A stretch of 64,000 bases of DNA from Candidatus Heimdallarchaeota archaeon (lineage in GTDB: Archaea; Asgardarchaeota; Heimdallarchaeia; JABLTI01). The notes below the pieces were generated by a model. The model saw only the letters and a list, made by a program, of their open reading frames with translations, was not told where the DNA came from and searched no databases. The position numbers and the translations under genes are program-made. How positions within the stretch are numbered: the stretch's first letter is position 1; every line of letters starts with the position of its first letter. The DNA is taken from NCBI GenBank assembly GCA_019058275.1, contig JAHLVW010000062.1:1-64000 (forward strand), read 5' to 3'. Shown one piece after another: positions 53,325 through 63,292 of the stretch.

Positions 53325-53630
53325 TTAACTTTCTAAGAATGCTTTCTTCCATTTATCCTCAGTAAATCCAACAAGAACTTTATCTCCACCATCTATAACG
53401 ACAAATGGAAAACCAAGTCTTTCTTCAAAACTGTCACGTAAATCACGTTTAATTAGCATTCTTTGCTGAGATTCAAGTTTATCAACATAGATATATTTGA
53501 ATTTTAAATTATTTTTTCTTAAAAAATCTAATCCGCGTTTACAAAAACCACAAGTGGAAAGTGCATAGACTTGAATCTCACAAGGATTTTTTTCTCCTTC
53601 TTCCATAACGAAATCATATTTTTCATGCAT
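53325..53630 (-). CDS. Glutaredoxin-like protein
   Basis: A 101-residue thioredoxin-fold protein with STCGFCKRGLDFL (Cys27, Cys30), FKYIYVDKLES, and GFPFVVIDGGDKVLVG (cis-Pro region). A CGFC pair resembles archaeal glutaredoxin/NrdH-like proteins. With the FTR catalytic subunit it probably forms a ferredoxin-driven disulfide-reducing pair. The N-terminus is slightly extended. Confidence 0.88.
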   Translation of the reverse strand: MHEKYDFVMEEGEKNPCEIQVYALSTCGFCKRGLDFLRKNNLKFKYIYVDKLESQQRMLIKRDLRDSFEERLGFPFVVIDGGDKVLVGFTEDKWKKAFLES

Positions 53631-53754
53631 TGATTATAACCTCATTAACTTATCAAATCGAAATTAGTTCTCCTTTATAATAAAAGCTGTGTGAAAGAAA
53701 GTTAAGTTACGTAAATATAAATCCGCATTTTGTTAACATTTTTCAGCAGTTTTT

Positions 53755-53901
53755 TTAACTTGGTTGTTCTTCTTCTGCCTTTTTCTTCTGTTTTCTCTTT
53801 TGAGTAACAGCTAGAATTGTTCCAAACAGCAAAACGAAAACCATGAAACCGGCATAAATAACTAAATACAACCAAGGTTTATCAGGTGCAAAATCAACCA
53901 T
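53755..53901 (-). CDS. Small single-helix membrane protein (48 aa)
   Basis: Too short for ordinary ORF calling. ATG 53901 to TAA 53755-53757 gives MVDFAPDKPWLYLVIYAGFM... with one membrane helix (about 10-31) and a basic, then acidic tail (QKRKQKKKAEEEQPS). The positive-inside rule places the tail in the cytoplasm. It has a typical small-protein layout and lies in a 446-base gap, which otherwise has only the promoter of the ferritin-like gene. No family recognised. Confidence 0.5.
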   Translation of the reverse strand: MVDFAPDKPWLYLVIYAGFMVFVLLFGTILAVTQKRKQKKKAEEEQPS

Positions 53902-54085
53902 TAACAAATCTCCTGTTATATATGCTTTTAATGAAATGTAAGTACTTTATTACTTTTTAATCCATCGAATATTAGCATTGCTTTGAACAGAAAAACCAGC
54001 ATTAGCATTCTTTCATTGTTAATGAATAACTTTTAAATTAAACATTAATTGTACTAAATTCAAAATCAATTAATGGGTGCAAATA

Positions 54086-54565
54086 ATGGATGATAAAGAA
54101 TTTATTGAATTCATTGAAAAGCAAATTGCTCTTGAAAAAGAAATAGTTGAAATATCAAATAAGAGCGTTGAAGATGTGAAGAACATTCTAGTTAAAGAAC
54201 TAATAAGAGGAATCGCAATGGATTCCAAAAAACATGAATTACTTCTTACTGCTCTAAGTGGGATGATTAAAGGTCCAACACCATTAATCGAGGAGGAAAA
54301 TTATGATAAAATTAAAGCTACTATTGAAAAGCATATTGAACTAGAAGCAAAAGCAATTGACACATACAAAGAAATTCTAACAACATATGAGAAAGAAGAT
54401 AGAATTAGATTTGTTGTAAGCGAAATCCACAAAGATGAAGTACGACATCACACCTTCTTGAAAAGATTGCTTAAAGCTTTAATCGAGAAAGAAACATTAA
54501 CTGAAGATCTTCTAGAAGATTGGATGTTCAAATATGCTCCATTCCATGGTTCTCCAGGTGGATAA
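54086..54565 (+). CDS. Ferritin-like diiron domain protein (rubrerythrin-type fold)
   Basis: A helical protein of 159 residues. I take ATG 54086 because GGGTG lies seven nt upstream; the in-frame GTG 54077 overlaps that site. The ferritin-like metal pattern is visible: EKEIVEIS then MDSKKHELLL (ExxH-type) and IEKHIELEAKAI then HKDEVRHHTFL. Such proteins bind two irons or manganese and take part in peroxide or oxygen handling, or act as storage shells. Substrate unknown. The C-terminus ends FHGSPGG. Confidence 0.75.
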   Translation: MDDKEFIEFIEKQIALEKEIVEISNKSVEDVKNILVKELIRGIAMDSKKHELLLTALSGMIKGPTPLIEEENYDKIKATIEKHIELEAKAIDTYKEILTTYEKEDRIRFVVSEIHKDEVRHHTFLKRLLKALIEKETLTEDLLEDWMFKYAPFHGSPGG

Positions 54566-54590
54566 GATAAAAAAAGGAAAATAAGGAGAT

Positions 54591-55415
54591 CTAGAGGAAT
54601 TTTTCTGAAAATTTCTTCAGATCTCGTTCTCTTTTATATATGGGCTTTTTATTTGTATGATAAACTTCTGTGTTTTCTTCAAATGTTGGTTTTTCATTTA
54701 TATAGAAAATACCAAGTGGGAATTTCTCCACCTCAGCAGCTCGCTTTAATGCTTCCAGTCTATCAGTTGGATCATGGTTTTCAAGATAATAAATACGTTC
54801 CTTGAACCATTGATAGGTGTTTACTTTGTTAAATGAAACACAAGGCTGAAGAATATCTAGTAAAGCATATCCTTTGTGTTTGATGGTTTTTATCATCATT
54901 TCCTTCATATGTTTTTGATCACCTGCATAAGTTCGAGCAACGAAGGAAGCATCTAATCCTATAGCTATAGTTAATGGATTAAATGGATCAAGAATTACAC
55001 CATCAACCTGAACACCAGTTTTCATACCAAATCTTGAGGTTGGTGAAGCTTGTCCTTTTGTTAAGCCATAGATCATGTTATTATGAACAAAGTTGGTTAT
55101 GTTTGGATTTCTCCTTATAGTATGGATAAAGTGATTTCCTCCTTCACCATAACTACAACCATCACCACTTTCAGCAATAACAACTAGTTCTGGATTCGTT
55201 GCTTTTATTGCCCATGCTGTAGGTAAAGATCGTCCATGAAGTCCATTAAAGAAGTTACAATTAAGATATTGAGGGGTTTTTGCTGCTTGACCTATACCAG
55301 ATACCAAAACTAAATTATTGGGTTTAATATCTAATTCAACTAATGCTTCTTTTAGTGTTTCTAGTATTGGGAAATCACCGCAACCAGGACACCAAGCAAT
55401 ATCTATATCATCCAT
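54591..55415 (-). CDS. korB: 2-oxoacid:ferredoxin oxidoreductase beta subunit
   Basis: A 274-residue thiamine diphosphate-binding subunit: CPGC (Cys9, Cys12, cluster ligands), [12 protein letters not shown] (GDG at 84-86) to [17 protein letters not shown] (NN at 112-113), which is the ThDP motif and its usual follow-on. It oxidises a 2-oxoacid to the acyl-CoA and reduces ferredoxin. The size and sequence fit 2-oxoglutarate or broad 2-oxoacid enzymes. The gene is 26 nt after its alpha/gamma partner. Confidence 0.88.
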   Translation of the reverse strand: MDDIDIAWCPGCGDFPILETLKEALVELDIKPNNLVLVSGIGQAAKTPQYLNCNFFNGLHGRSLPTAWAIKATNPELVVIAESGDGCSYGEGGNHFIHTIRRNPNITNFVHNNMIYGLTKGQASPTSRFGMKTGVQVDGVILDPFNPLTIAIGLDASFVARTYAGDQKHMKEMMIKTIKHKGYALLDILQPCVSFNKVNTYQWFKERIYYLENHDPTDRLEALKRAAEVEKFPLGIFYINEKPTFEENTEVYHTNKKPIYKRERDLKKFSEKFL

Positions 55416-55441
55416 GTCAAAGATATTTTTCTTACTTATTT

Positions 55442-57175
55442 TTAGACCTCCACAATTTTCTTAATTTTCTCAACCAATTCCTCTACAGAAAACGGCATAC
55501 CATTAAATTTCAGGATTTTATTTTCAATCTCAAAACCAGTATATAATTTGATTAATTTACCAAATTGTGATGTTACATTGTTCTCAATTATGATTACTCT
55601 TTCTGCTTTCTCTAAGAGCTCCTTGGTTTTCTGATGTAATGGATATACTTGCTTAAAGTGCAGGAAAGAAATTTCTTTGTAATCAATTATGTCTAATGCT
55701 TCTTTTATTGCTGTAAATGTTGACCCCCAACCTATGATGAGTGTCTTGTATTTATCTGTTCCAAGTAAATCGGGAGGTATCACACTTTTCTTAACTTCCT
55801 CAAATTTCTTTAATCGTTTTTCAACCATTTTTACTCGAGTGACATCAAGATCTTCTGTTATGAAGCCATCTTCAGTGTGTTCATCACTATCTGCTCGAAC
55901 CAATCCTTCCCCGTAACCAGGTATTCCTCTTGGAGATATTCCATTTTCAGTGTATTTGTATCTCTTGTATCCTTTTTCAGTTTTAGTTATATGTTTTTCA
56001 ATTGAAATCTTGGAAATATGTAGAGGAGGTATATTGTAATACAGATCCATAAAATACTGATCTGTCAGAATGATTACTGGTACTTGGAATTTGTCAGCTA
56101 AATTAAATGCTTTCTGTGTAATATAAAATGCATCTTGAAGCGATCCTGGAGCAAGGATTATCCTAGGAAAGTCACCATGCCCGGAATATAGAACTAACTC
56201 CAAATCTCCTTGTTCTGTTCTTGTAGGCAAACCTGTTCCCGGACCAGGACGCTGAGCAACGTGAATTACTATTGGTGTTTCAGTAATTCCGCTCAGGCTT
56301 AAACCTTCACCCATTAAAGCAAATCCTCCTCCTGAAGTTGTAACCATAGCTCTAGCTCCAGCATAAGCTGCACCTAAACCAGCATTTATAGCTGCGATTT
56401 CATCTTCTGCTTGTTCAACTAGAATATCAAAATCATGAGCATGCTTTGCTAGGAATACTAAAACTCCAGTTGATGGACTCATAGGGTATGAACAGATAAA
56501 ATTACAACCACCAGCAATTGCTCCCATACCAACAGCAGATGCACCATTGTAAAGTAGCTCTTTATCTTTCTTTGAAGCTTTTTTGATCGCAATCTTCAAT
56601 CCTTTTTCTTTGATTAATGTATCAGCTATTTCGCATCCTTTATTGAAAGCTTCAAAATTCTTCTGAATTATCTCTTCACCCTTTGAAGCAAATCTATTTC
56701 TGAGATATTTCTTGCCAATTTCCTTATCCAATTGAAATAACTCAGCAATTAATCCTGCTGCTATTGTATTCGAATAAACTTTACTGCCTATTTCTTGTGC
56801 CATATCTGTCCAAGGAATCTCAATTACTTTGTGTTTGGAAATATCGATTTCATCCTTGATTAGTTCTGATTCACTAATAATTATTGTATCTTTGGTTATA
56901 CGTTTTCTTTGTCTAGCAATAGCAGTTTTATTTAAAGCAATAAAGATATCAATTCGATCAACAAATGCAGACACTCGATTTGAAGAAATCCGTATTTCTG
57001 TTGAATTTGTACCACCTCTAACACGACTCATGTACTCTTTAGTTGCTGCAACATTGTATCCATCCTCTTGTAGAACATGAGTTAAAAACTGTTCAACTGT
57101 CTGAATACCTTGTCCAGCAGCTCCACAAAGCACAATTGAAATATCTTCTTTGTCTTCTAATGAAAATGAGCTCAT
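55442..57175 (-). CDS. korA: 2-oxoacid:ferredoxin oxidoreductase alpha subunit, gamma-alpha fusion
   Basis: A 577-residue fusion. Residues 10-190 form the gamma domain ([35 protein letters not shown]). Residues 200-577 form the alpha domain ([52 protein letters not shown]). The YPMSPSTG loop is the variant of the YPITPSS motif of archaeal OFOR. Fusion of gamma to alpha in one chain is the two-subunit type of enzyme. It acts with KorB downstream. Confidence 0.88.
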   Translation of the reverse strand: MSSFSLEDKEDISIVLCGAAGQGIQTVEQFLTHVLQEDGYNVAATKEYMSRVRGGTNSTEIRISSNRVSAFVDRIDIFIALNKTAIARQRKRITKDTIIISESELIKDEIDISKHKVIEIPWTDMAQEIGSKVYSNTIAAGLIAELFQLDKEIGKKYLRNRFASKGEEIIQKNFEAFNKGCEIADTLIKEKGLKIAIKKASKKDKELLYNGASAVGMGAIAGGCNFICSYPMSPSTGVLVFLAKHAHDFDILVEQAEDEIAAINAGLGAAYAGARAMVTTSGGGFALMGEGLSLSGITETPIVIHVAQRPGPGTGLPTRTEQGDLELVLYSGHGDFPRIILAPGSLQDAFYITQKAFNLADKFQVPVIILTDQYFMDLYYNIPPLHISKISIEKHITKTEKGYKRYKYTENGISPRGIPGYGEGLVRADSDEHTEDGFITEDLDVTRVKMVEKRLKKFEEVKKSVIPPDLLGTDKYKTLIIGWGSTFTAIKEALDIIDYKEISFLHFKQVYPLHQKTKELLEKAERVIIIENNVTSQFGKLIKLYTGFEIENKILKFNGMPFSVEELVEKIKKIVEV

Positions 57176-57288
57176 GCAATCACATACTTTAGATTTCTAA
57201 TTAATATTTGTGTTTTAAAAAGTAAAGAGGTGTTTTTACTTATTAAATACATCACTGAATATCAATCAAAAATCAACCAAAGTAGCAA

Positions 57289-58188
57289 TTAAGCTATTAA
57301 TTTTGAAATTATCTCGTTAAAATGTGTATAAATTACTTTGTGCCCTTCCAAAGGATAAAGAATAAGTTCAGAATTTAAGATTAATTTCTGTTGTTCTATA
57401 GAGGATATTGGAGGAACTATGTTGTCATTTTCTCCATGCCAAAAATAAACTGGGTATTCAACACCTATTTTGTGAGAAAGTTTTTCTGGATTAGTAAGTG
57501 ATTTTAACATCAAAAATAAGTCATAGGAGTAACCTCTTAGATTCGGTTGAATTAAATCAGGTATATAATCACCTAGAAACCACTCTTTAATAGATGGATC
57601 TAACCAAGTTTCTCTATCAACATCTGGTAATGCCTTCAAGCTTTTCTCATATTCCTTTTCAGGGTTTCTTCTGTAATTATTGATACCTGCTGAACTTAGA
57701 ATATGAGATATAGTTCTACCTAATAGTGGAAATCTCGAGCTACCTTTTATCATCCTTAACTGAAATGGATGACTTGATTGTGAATAATCAATAACAAAGT
57801 AAGGAATTGAGCTTACTAAACCTAATTTAACAATTCGTTCTGGATAATGCAAAGCGTAATCGAGAGCGTAAACTCCTCCAGTAGAAAACCCTAAGATAGA
57901 AAATTTATCTAAAGATAATTCTTCTGCAAGCTCATTTATATCAAAAGACCAGTCTGATATTTTCCGTCTCTCTTGGTATGTTGATAATCCACAACCAGGT
58001 CGATCGATTGAGATTATCCTAGCTCCTAGCTCTTTTGCTTCTTTATGAAAACACGAGATATCAAGTCTAGTTCCAGGCCAACCATGAAAGTAAAGGATAG
58101 GTTTCCCTCTAGGATCACCTAGTAATGCATAACCAAGAATTCGACTATCACTTAATGTAAATTCTATATCTCTCTCTTCATTTAACAT
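57289..58188 (-). CDS. Alpha/beta hydrolase
   Basis: A 299-residue hydrolase: oxyanion strand LYFHGWPGTRLD, DRPGCGLS, nucleophile elbow ILGFSTGGVYAL with Ser102, acid FWHGENDNIVP and His in PLEGHKVIY. This group includes esterases, lipases and haloalkane-like enzymes; the substrate is unknown. Apparently monocistronic, with short spacing to KorA downstream. Confidence 0.85.
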   Translation of the reverse strand: MLNEERDIEFTLSDSRILGYALLGDPRGKPILYFHGWPGTRLDISCFHKEAKELGARIISIDRPGCGLSTYQERRKISDWSFDINELAEELSLDKFSILGFSTGGVYALDYALHYPERIVKLGLVSSIPYFVIDYSQSSHPFQLRMIKGSSRFPLLGRTISHILSSAGINNYRRNPEKEYEKSLKALPDVDRETWLDPSIKEWFLGDYIPDLIQPNLRGYSYDLFLMLKSLTNPEKLSHKIGVEYPVYFWHGENDNIVPPISSIEQQKLILNSELILYPLEGHKVIYTHFNEIISKLIA

Positions 58189-58304
58189 GTTTTTAATTGT
58201 TTGATTTTACTATTAAATTATTTCTTAATTAAATCAAATCTAGGTATCAAGTAATTTGTTACTATTTCAGAAACTACTAAAAAGAGTGTTTTTGCTAACG
58301 AAGT

Positions 58305-58382
58305 ATGATTGAAGAACTCTTAGCCATTGGATCCTTAATCTGTTTCGTAGGATCAAATATCATATTTAAAAGAATGCAATAA
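58305..58382 (+). CDS. Possible 25-residue membrane peptide
   Basis: ATG 58305 to TAA 58380-58382 gives MIEELLAIGSLICFVGSNII plus FKRMQ: one hydrophobic helix with acidic front and basic end. It lies in a 205-base gap between two minus-strand genes. No clear ribosome site precedes it. It could be a chance frame. Confidence 0.25.
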   Translation: MIEELLAIGSLICFVGSNIIFKRMQ

Positions 58383-58393
58383 TGTCCATTGTA

Positions 58394-58957
58394 TTAGTTA
58401 ATATCAGATGAGGATTTTTTCTTATTTAATCTGATGAAAATATCTAGAAGAATTCCTGAGATAATTATTAATGAAAAATATATGGTAGCAAATATAAAAC
58501 CAATTGAATATTTTGTTTCAGCATGCAAACTCTTTAAGTAAGCTACAAATGGAATCTGTAAAAGCGTACCAGCTAACCCAATAATTCCACAGATAATAAC
58601 CAGTATACTAAATACTTCCCTGAAATGCTTGAAATACCTATCACCTCTATTTAAAGAAAAACCTAAACTTGGAACTAATATAAACGAAGAAACAAGCCCA
58701 ATTATAATTAGCACCAACGAAAATATTGGAAAGTTAGTTAAAGTACCTGATCCTCCTTCAGAAATTATAACACCGTCTTTATATAAATTCCAATATCCAT
58801 AAAAAAATGTTTGATATTTATAATCGTCTCCAGTAACTGTCCATTCCCTTATAGTAAAAGGTGTAAAGATAATAGTAATGATTCCAGCTACTACAATTAT
58901 GATTACAATGAAACCTGCTAACATATTCTTGTTTAAAGTCCTATTTGTCATTAGCAA
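58394..58957 (-). CDS. Four-helix membrane protein, unknown
   Basis: A 187-residue protein with four hydrophobic segments (about 13-33, 75-97, 110-131 and 152-174) and an outside loop of about 40 residues between helices 1 and 2. Basic and Ser-rich ends face inside. No family recognised. It sits between an M28 peptidase gene and a hydrolase gene on the same strand. Confidence 0.6.
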   Translation of the reverse strand: MLMTNRTLNKNMLAGFIVIIIVVAGIITIIFTPFTIREWTVTGDDYKYQTFFYGYWNLYKDGVIISEGGSGTLTNFPIFSLVLIIIGLVSSFILVPSLGFSLNRGDRYFKHFREVFSILVIICGIIGLAGTLLQIPFVAYLKSLHAETKYSIGFIFATIYFSLIIISGILLDIFIRLNKKKSSSDIN

Positions 58958-59027
58958 TCACTCTTACGATAATTATTTCATTGTTAATTTAGTTTATTAC
59001 TTATTCCATTTTCTACCTGTTGGTAGT

Positions 59028-60296
59028 TTAACTATACTCTTCATCAATAAGCTTGACAAAACACAATGAGATACCTATAACATCATTAAGGAATTTTTTA
59101 TCTATACATTCTATTGTATCTTGTAGAGTATGCCAATTAACAGGTTTCCAAGATTCATCTCTTACACCAATTATAAAAGCAGATTCATAACCAGCTTTGA
59201 CATAGATATTTGCGTTTGATGATCCCATTAGAAGCTTACCCCTAGTACATGGAATTGCATCCTCGTTTTGTTTTCTGTAAATTTCATATGCTTTCACAAA
59301 TCGACTAACAACTTCTTGACTATATCTTGCCAAATGCATGTAATCTTCTTCAACAATAACAATTACTTTGCCAGCCCCAATACATTCATACACAAGAGAT
59401 AAAGAATCTTGAAAGAGCTCAGGATTATTTCTAACAAAATGATAAGCACCTCTTTCACCGATTTCTTCTGATCCAGTTGATACTATTATTAATTCAACAT
59501 TTTTCAGTCTATTTTTGCTGAAGTATTTACCAACTGCTGCAGCTACTGCTGTTCCAGATAGGTTATCGTTTGCTCCCATCACAGTTTTCCCATATATTAC
59601 TCCTAAGAAGAAAATAATGTACAATATCAATAGAACAAAGATGATTGGAATAATATATAAATCAAACTTTGTTAATTCAAATATAAACCAATTATAACTC
59701 ACCAAATGATCAACTGATGATGATTGAAGACTTACTTTAACAATAGAATAAATAAGAACAAAAAATCCATAGACTAATAAATTACTATATAATATGACTT
59801 CATAAAATCGATTGTTAATTTTACCAATATGTAATTCCTTAGCAGAATCTGTGTGACCATCCAAGATAACCCTGCATTTTGTTTCTTCTCGAGGTTTAAT
59901 TATTCCAAAAACATTAGAAGAAGTTTTTTTCTTATAAAGAAATTTTAGAATCCCCTTTAGAAGCATAAACTCAAAGAAATAAACTAGCATACCCAATAAG
60001 ATTATAACGGAAGCAAAAATAGAAAAAGGATACTTCAAAGGGAGCATCAAAAAAGAAAATACTCCTAAAGCAAAAACCATTCTAAGTACACCTTGAGGAT
60101 AGAAATGAGGATGTACTTTGAATTCTTCAATGTTAGTTTCATCACAAAACTTAGACCATTTCTCCTTTATCCATTTGTTTGCTTTATCCTCTGCTTCAGA
60201 TCCTGAATATCTTGGTCCAAAATCTTCACAAATTGTCTCAATAAAATCATACGTATAATCAACATAGGAATCTAAGTTTTCCAGTAGTATCACCAA
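59028..60296 (-). CDS. M28-family zinc peptidase with inserted membrane helices
   Basis: A 422-residue protein. M28 metal residues are visible: LDGHTDSAKEL (His, Asp), MGANDNLSGTAVAA (bridging Asp), STGSEEIGERGAYHF (catalytic Glu pair) and NWHTLQDTIECI (last His). Two hydrophobic stretches lie before the first ligand (about 72-115) and three more between the first and the second (about 165-240), so the peptidase fold is interrupted by membrane helices. That is unusual for M28 aminopeptidases. Substrate and membrane side are unknown. Confidence 0.78.
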   Translation of the reverse strand: MVILLENLDSYVDYTYDFIETICEDFGPRYSGSEAEDKANKWIKEKWSKFCDETNIEEFKVHPHFYPQGVLRMVFALGVFSFLMLPLKYPFSIFASVIILLGMLVYFFEFMLLKGILKFLYKKKTSSNVFGIIKPREETKCRVILDGHTDSAKELHIGKINNRFYEVILYSNLLVYGFFVLIYSIVKVSLQSSSVDHLVSYNWFIFELTKFDLYIIPIIFVLLILYIIFFLGVIYGKTVMGANDNLSGTAVAAAVGKYFSKNRLKNVELIIVSTGSEEIGERGAYHFVRNNPELFQDSLSLVYECIGAGKVIVIVEEDYMHLARYSQEVVSRFVKAYEIYRKQNEDAIPCTRGKLLMGSSNANIYVKAGYESAFIIGVRDESWKPVNWHTLQDTIECIDKKFLNDVIGISLCFVKLIDEEYS

Positions 60297-60361
60297 TCTT
60301 TTCCAATAAAAGAGATAAGCTAATCACATTAATAATTATAATTGTTAAAATTATCTTTTGT

Positions 60362-61138
60362 CTAATCATCTTTAATATAATCATCCATTGTAACCTTAGG
60401 TTTTTCATTAGCTAAAGATGGAAAAATCTCTTGCCAAGGAACTTCTAGAGCCTCAAGATTATTAGCTCTTAAAACATTCATAACCTTGCTACTGAAGCTT
60501 TGTGCTACAAGAATTCCTTGAACCTTTATTTTTTCAACTTCTTCGAAATACTCAACATATCTTTTAAGTTGATGTGCATCAGCAGGAGTTGCCCCTCTTT
60601 TCTTTACTTCAACAATGATTGGGTTTCCACTCTTGTCAACTCCCCTTAAATCAAGAAAACCAAAAGGTGTTTCAAATTCCCTGGCTGTTGGTTGAAAGTT
60701 TTTATCAATAATTTCTGGATGACTAAATAAATAATCAGATAAATCGCTTTCTGAACCGTAGATGCTTAATGAAGCAGAGTCATGAGCATCGTATATTGTT
60801 GCTTGATATATTTCATCAAAGAGTATTTCTAAGGTTTCTTTTGTTTTCGGACGATACGTTCGAACAACAAGCTTTTCATCTTCAATGAGGTAGTTAATCT
60901 TTCCAGCTCCGCTCAGTTGCCAGTTTAAAGGTTTCAACCCCTTAGAACCATGTAAAATCAATGTTTCATCCTTTTTCACAAAGAGCATTCTGTCACCTTT
61001 TGGAAGAAAGGATTTAATTCTACCATCAAAAATTGCAGTACAAGATCCAAAGAGGACAATCATTTTTTTGCAAGCTTCATCTAAAAGCTTCTCAACAAGC
61101 TTTTGCTGTTTTTCTGGTAGATTTTTGGTTCTTTTCAT
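60362..61138 (-). CDS. nucS: Endonuclease NucS (EndoMS)
   Basis: A 258-residue protein with the NucS plan: an N-terminal DNA-binding barrel (about 25-120) and a C-terminal RecB-like nuclease. The catalytic residues are in FGFLDLRGVDKSGNPIIVEV (Asp163, Glu177, then Lys179 and KRGA), followed by a helix with ADAHQLKRYVEYF. NucS/EndoMS cuts mismatched DNA and replaces MutS-MutL in archaea and actinobacteria. The C-terminal end (VTMDDYIKDD) resembles neither a clear PCNA-binding box nor a degenerate one. Confidence 0.9.
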   Translation of the reverse strand: MKRTKNLPEKQQKLVEKLLDEACKKMIVLFGSCTAIFDGRIKSFLPKGDRMLFVKKDETLILHGSKGLKPLNWQLSGAGKINYLIEDEKLVVRTYRPKTKETLEILFDEIYQATIYDAHDSASLSIYGSESDLSDYLFSHPEIIDKNFQPTAREFETPFGFLDLRGVDKSGNPIIVEVKKRGATPADAHQLKRYVEYFEEVEKIKVQGILVAQSFSSKVMNVLRANNLEALEVPWQEIFPSLANEKPKVTMDDYIKDD

Positions 61139-61339
61139 TTTATCTAGTCCTCTAGTAGTTATTTAACTTGTAAGGGTTTATTCTCATTCTTTAAATTAAG
61201 ATAAGTGTTAGTTTATTTAGATTTTCTAATTATCAGAAAAATCTCGAATGTTAAAAGCTGATGAAGCTAAAAGCTAGAAAATGTGTTAAAAAGATTATGA
61301 AGAGCTTATTAAAAATGATGAGAATCCTCCTTAACTCAT

Positions 61340-62338
61340 CTATTCTTCTCCCAGATTCATTTTTAGACACTTAATAACTCTTTCAATATTTTCTTCTGTT
61401 GGATGAAAATATACCCATCCATAAGTTATAGTATTAAGGTAAGCCATAATTTTATAGATTCGCTTTCTAACATCATTTTTATTTGGAATTTCTATTCCAT
61501 AATTATCGAAGAAAATTTGCTCTAGCTGCTCATCAAGTAACCACATTTCTTGAATGTCAAATAGCTCAAGTAAAGTGTCTCCTGCATATGACCATTCAAA
61601 ATCTAATATTGCACTGATTTTCATACTTTTTTTATCTTTTATTACGACATTTGATGGATTTAGATCTGCATGAATAAGACTTGGTTTAGAACTATAAGAT
61701 ACTCTATCCAAATTATCCTCTACAAATTTCTGTGCTTTCATGATCAGATTTGTAGGTATAATTGTACGAGTACCAAGAAGCCTTGTCGTTCTTCTTAAAT
61801 TAGCTTTCAAAAAACTTGCATAAGTGTAAAATCTTCTTGGACAGCGATATTCCTCAATTTCTCCAAACATGTCAAACTTAACTGCATGAATATTCTTAAC
61901 AATTTTAGAGAATTCTTCAATAAAAATTTCTTTCTTTGTAGAATCTAAATCTATCCAGATATTTTCAAGATTTTCTCCTTGAACTTTAGACATTATAATA
62001 AATTTGCAACCTAATTTATTAGTATCTGATTCTATATGGAAAATTTCAGGAACCGGAACCATACTTCTCTCTTTAATAGGTATTCCAGTAGCTTTTTTGA
62101 CTACAGAGAATTGTCTCATAAGTTCTGCTTCTTTTTCTAATCGGTAAAATTCGTTTTCAACAGTAACTGGTCTAGTTAAAATTTTCATTACATACCTTTT
62201 TCCTTCAACTTCAAAACTGTATAGAGTATTTACAGCCAATTTAGTGAGCAATTGTAATTTCATTATTTTATCTGTTTCAAAAATTTCCACAAGAATTGAT
62301 TTAATGCTATTTGAAGTTAATTCAGTCACTGTTTCCAC
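61340..62338 (-). CDS. Aminoglycoside phosphotransferase-family kinase
   Basis: A 332-residue protein kinase-like fold: the catalytic loop is SLIHADLNPSNVVIKD (Asp, Asn), followed by SAILDFEWSYAGD (metal Asp). The glycine-loop/lysine part is weak (RYVMKILTRPV), as usual for APH proteins. It phosphorylates a small molecule such as choline, an antibiotic or a sugar; sequence does not decide which. Confidence 0.82.
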   Translation of the reverse strand: METVTELTSNSIKSILVEIFETDKIMKLQLLTKLAVNTLYSFEVEGKRYVMKILTRPVTVENEFYRLEKEAELMRQFSVVKKATGIPIKERSMVPVPEIFHIESDTNKLGCKFIIMSKVQGENLENIWIDLDSTKKEIFIEEFSKIVKNIHAVKFDMFGEIEEYRCPRRFYTYASFLKANLRRTTRLLGTRTIIPTNLIMKAQKFVEDNLDRVSYSSKPSLIHADLNPSNVVIKDKKSMKISAILDFEWSYAGDTLLELFDIQEMWLLDEQLEQIFFDNYGIEIPNKNDVRKRIYKIMAYLNTITYGWVYFHPTEENIERVIKCLKMNLGEE

Positions 62339-62452
62339 CAGTTATCATTCGCGAAAATTATTTTGCTTATGAATTTCAGAGTTTATATTGAAACCTTTTA
62401 AAATAAAAAATAATTCTAGAATCTGTAATAAGAAGCTTTTGAGGATTACAAA

Positions 62453-63271
62453 TTGAAACTGGGCATTTCGTTTACAATGGGGTTTAAGGGAATTAACACA
62501 ATTTCAGATTTCCTAGCATTTGCTTATAAAAAAGAATTAGCTGGTGTAGAACTTGTCGCAGAACCACCATTTTGTTTCATTGACAACATGAATGATAAAG
62601 ATGTTCAAGATATTAAAAAGCAAGCAGCTAATTTTGGTTTGGAACTCTCTCTTCATGCAACATTCTCAGATGTAAATATCTCAGCTTATAATCCAAATGT
62701 AAGAAATTACTTTCTCAATTTAATGAAGCAAAATATTGATTTTAGTCAAAAAATTGGTTCTGAAATTGTTACAATACATCCTGGAGAGCTTAGTGCAGCA
62801 GGAGCTTCATTTCCTGATGATGTAAAACGTTTGAATTTTGAATCATTTCAGTTTCTAGCAAAATATGCTGAAAAAAAGTTTGTAAAGATTGGTTATGAAA
62901 ATATGCCTATAATGACTTGGAGTCAAATGGAAGAAAGCTATACACCAATATTGATACAATCGATAGTTGACAAAATTAACTCTAAATCATTAGGAATAAC
63001 TTGGGATGTAGGGCATTCAAAAACAACAGAATTCAGTATGGAGGGTTTTGCTAACTCATTTAAGGGTAATTTAGTTCATGTTCATATCCATGATAATACT
63101 GGACCAGGTAAAGGCTGGGTTGATAAACATCTCGAGATAGGTAAAGGAACAATTGATTGGTCGAATCTATTGGGTTTGATAAAAAAACTCGATTATCGTG
63201 GTGTATTAATAATGGAATTAGATAATTGCTCCAAAATTGAGAACTCTTTAGAGTACTTGAAAAATTTGTAA
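62453..63271 (+). CDS. Sugar phosphate isomerase/epimerase (TIM barrel), second in window
   Basis: A 272-residue AP endonuclease-2-like TIM barrel. TTG start at 62453 is supported by GAGGAT six nt upstream. Metal-site blocks: LSLHATFSDVN, VTIHPGELS, IGYENMPIM, GITWDVGHSK, VHVHIHDNTGPGKGWVDKH, and LIMELDNC. It has no close relation in layout to the 4773 gene and its neighbours are different (APH, DtxR), so the substrate is unknown. Confidence 0.8.
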   Translation: MKLGISFTMGFKGINTISDFLAFAYKKELAGVELVAEPPFCFIDNMNDKDVQDIKKQAANFGLELSLHATFSDVNISAYNPNVRNYFLNLMKQNIDFSQKIGSEIVTIHPGELSAAGASFPDDVKRLNFESFQFLAKYAEKKFVKIGYENMPIMTWSQMEESYTPILIQSIVDKINSKSLGITWDVGHSKTTEFSMEGFANSFKGNLVHVHIHDNTGPGKGWVDKHLEIGKGTIDWSNLLGLIKKLDYRGVLIMELDNCSKIENSLEYLKNL

Positions 63272-63292
63272 CAAAAAATACTTGGGTTTGAT

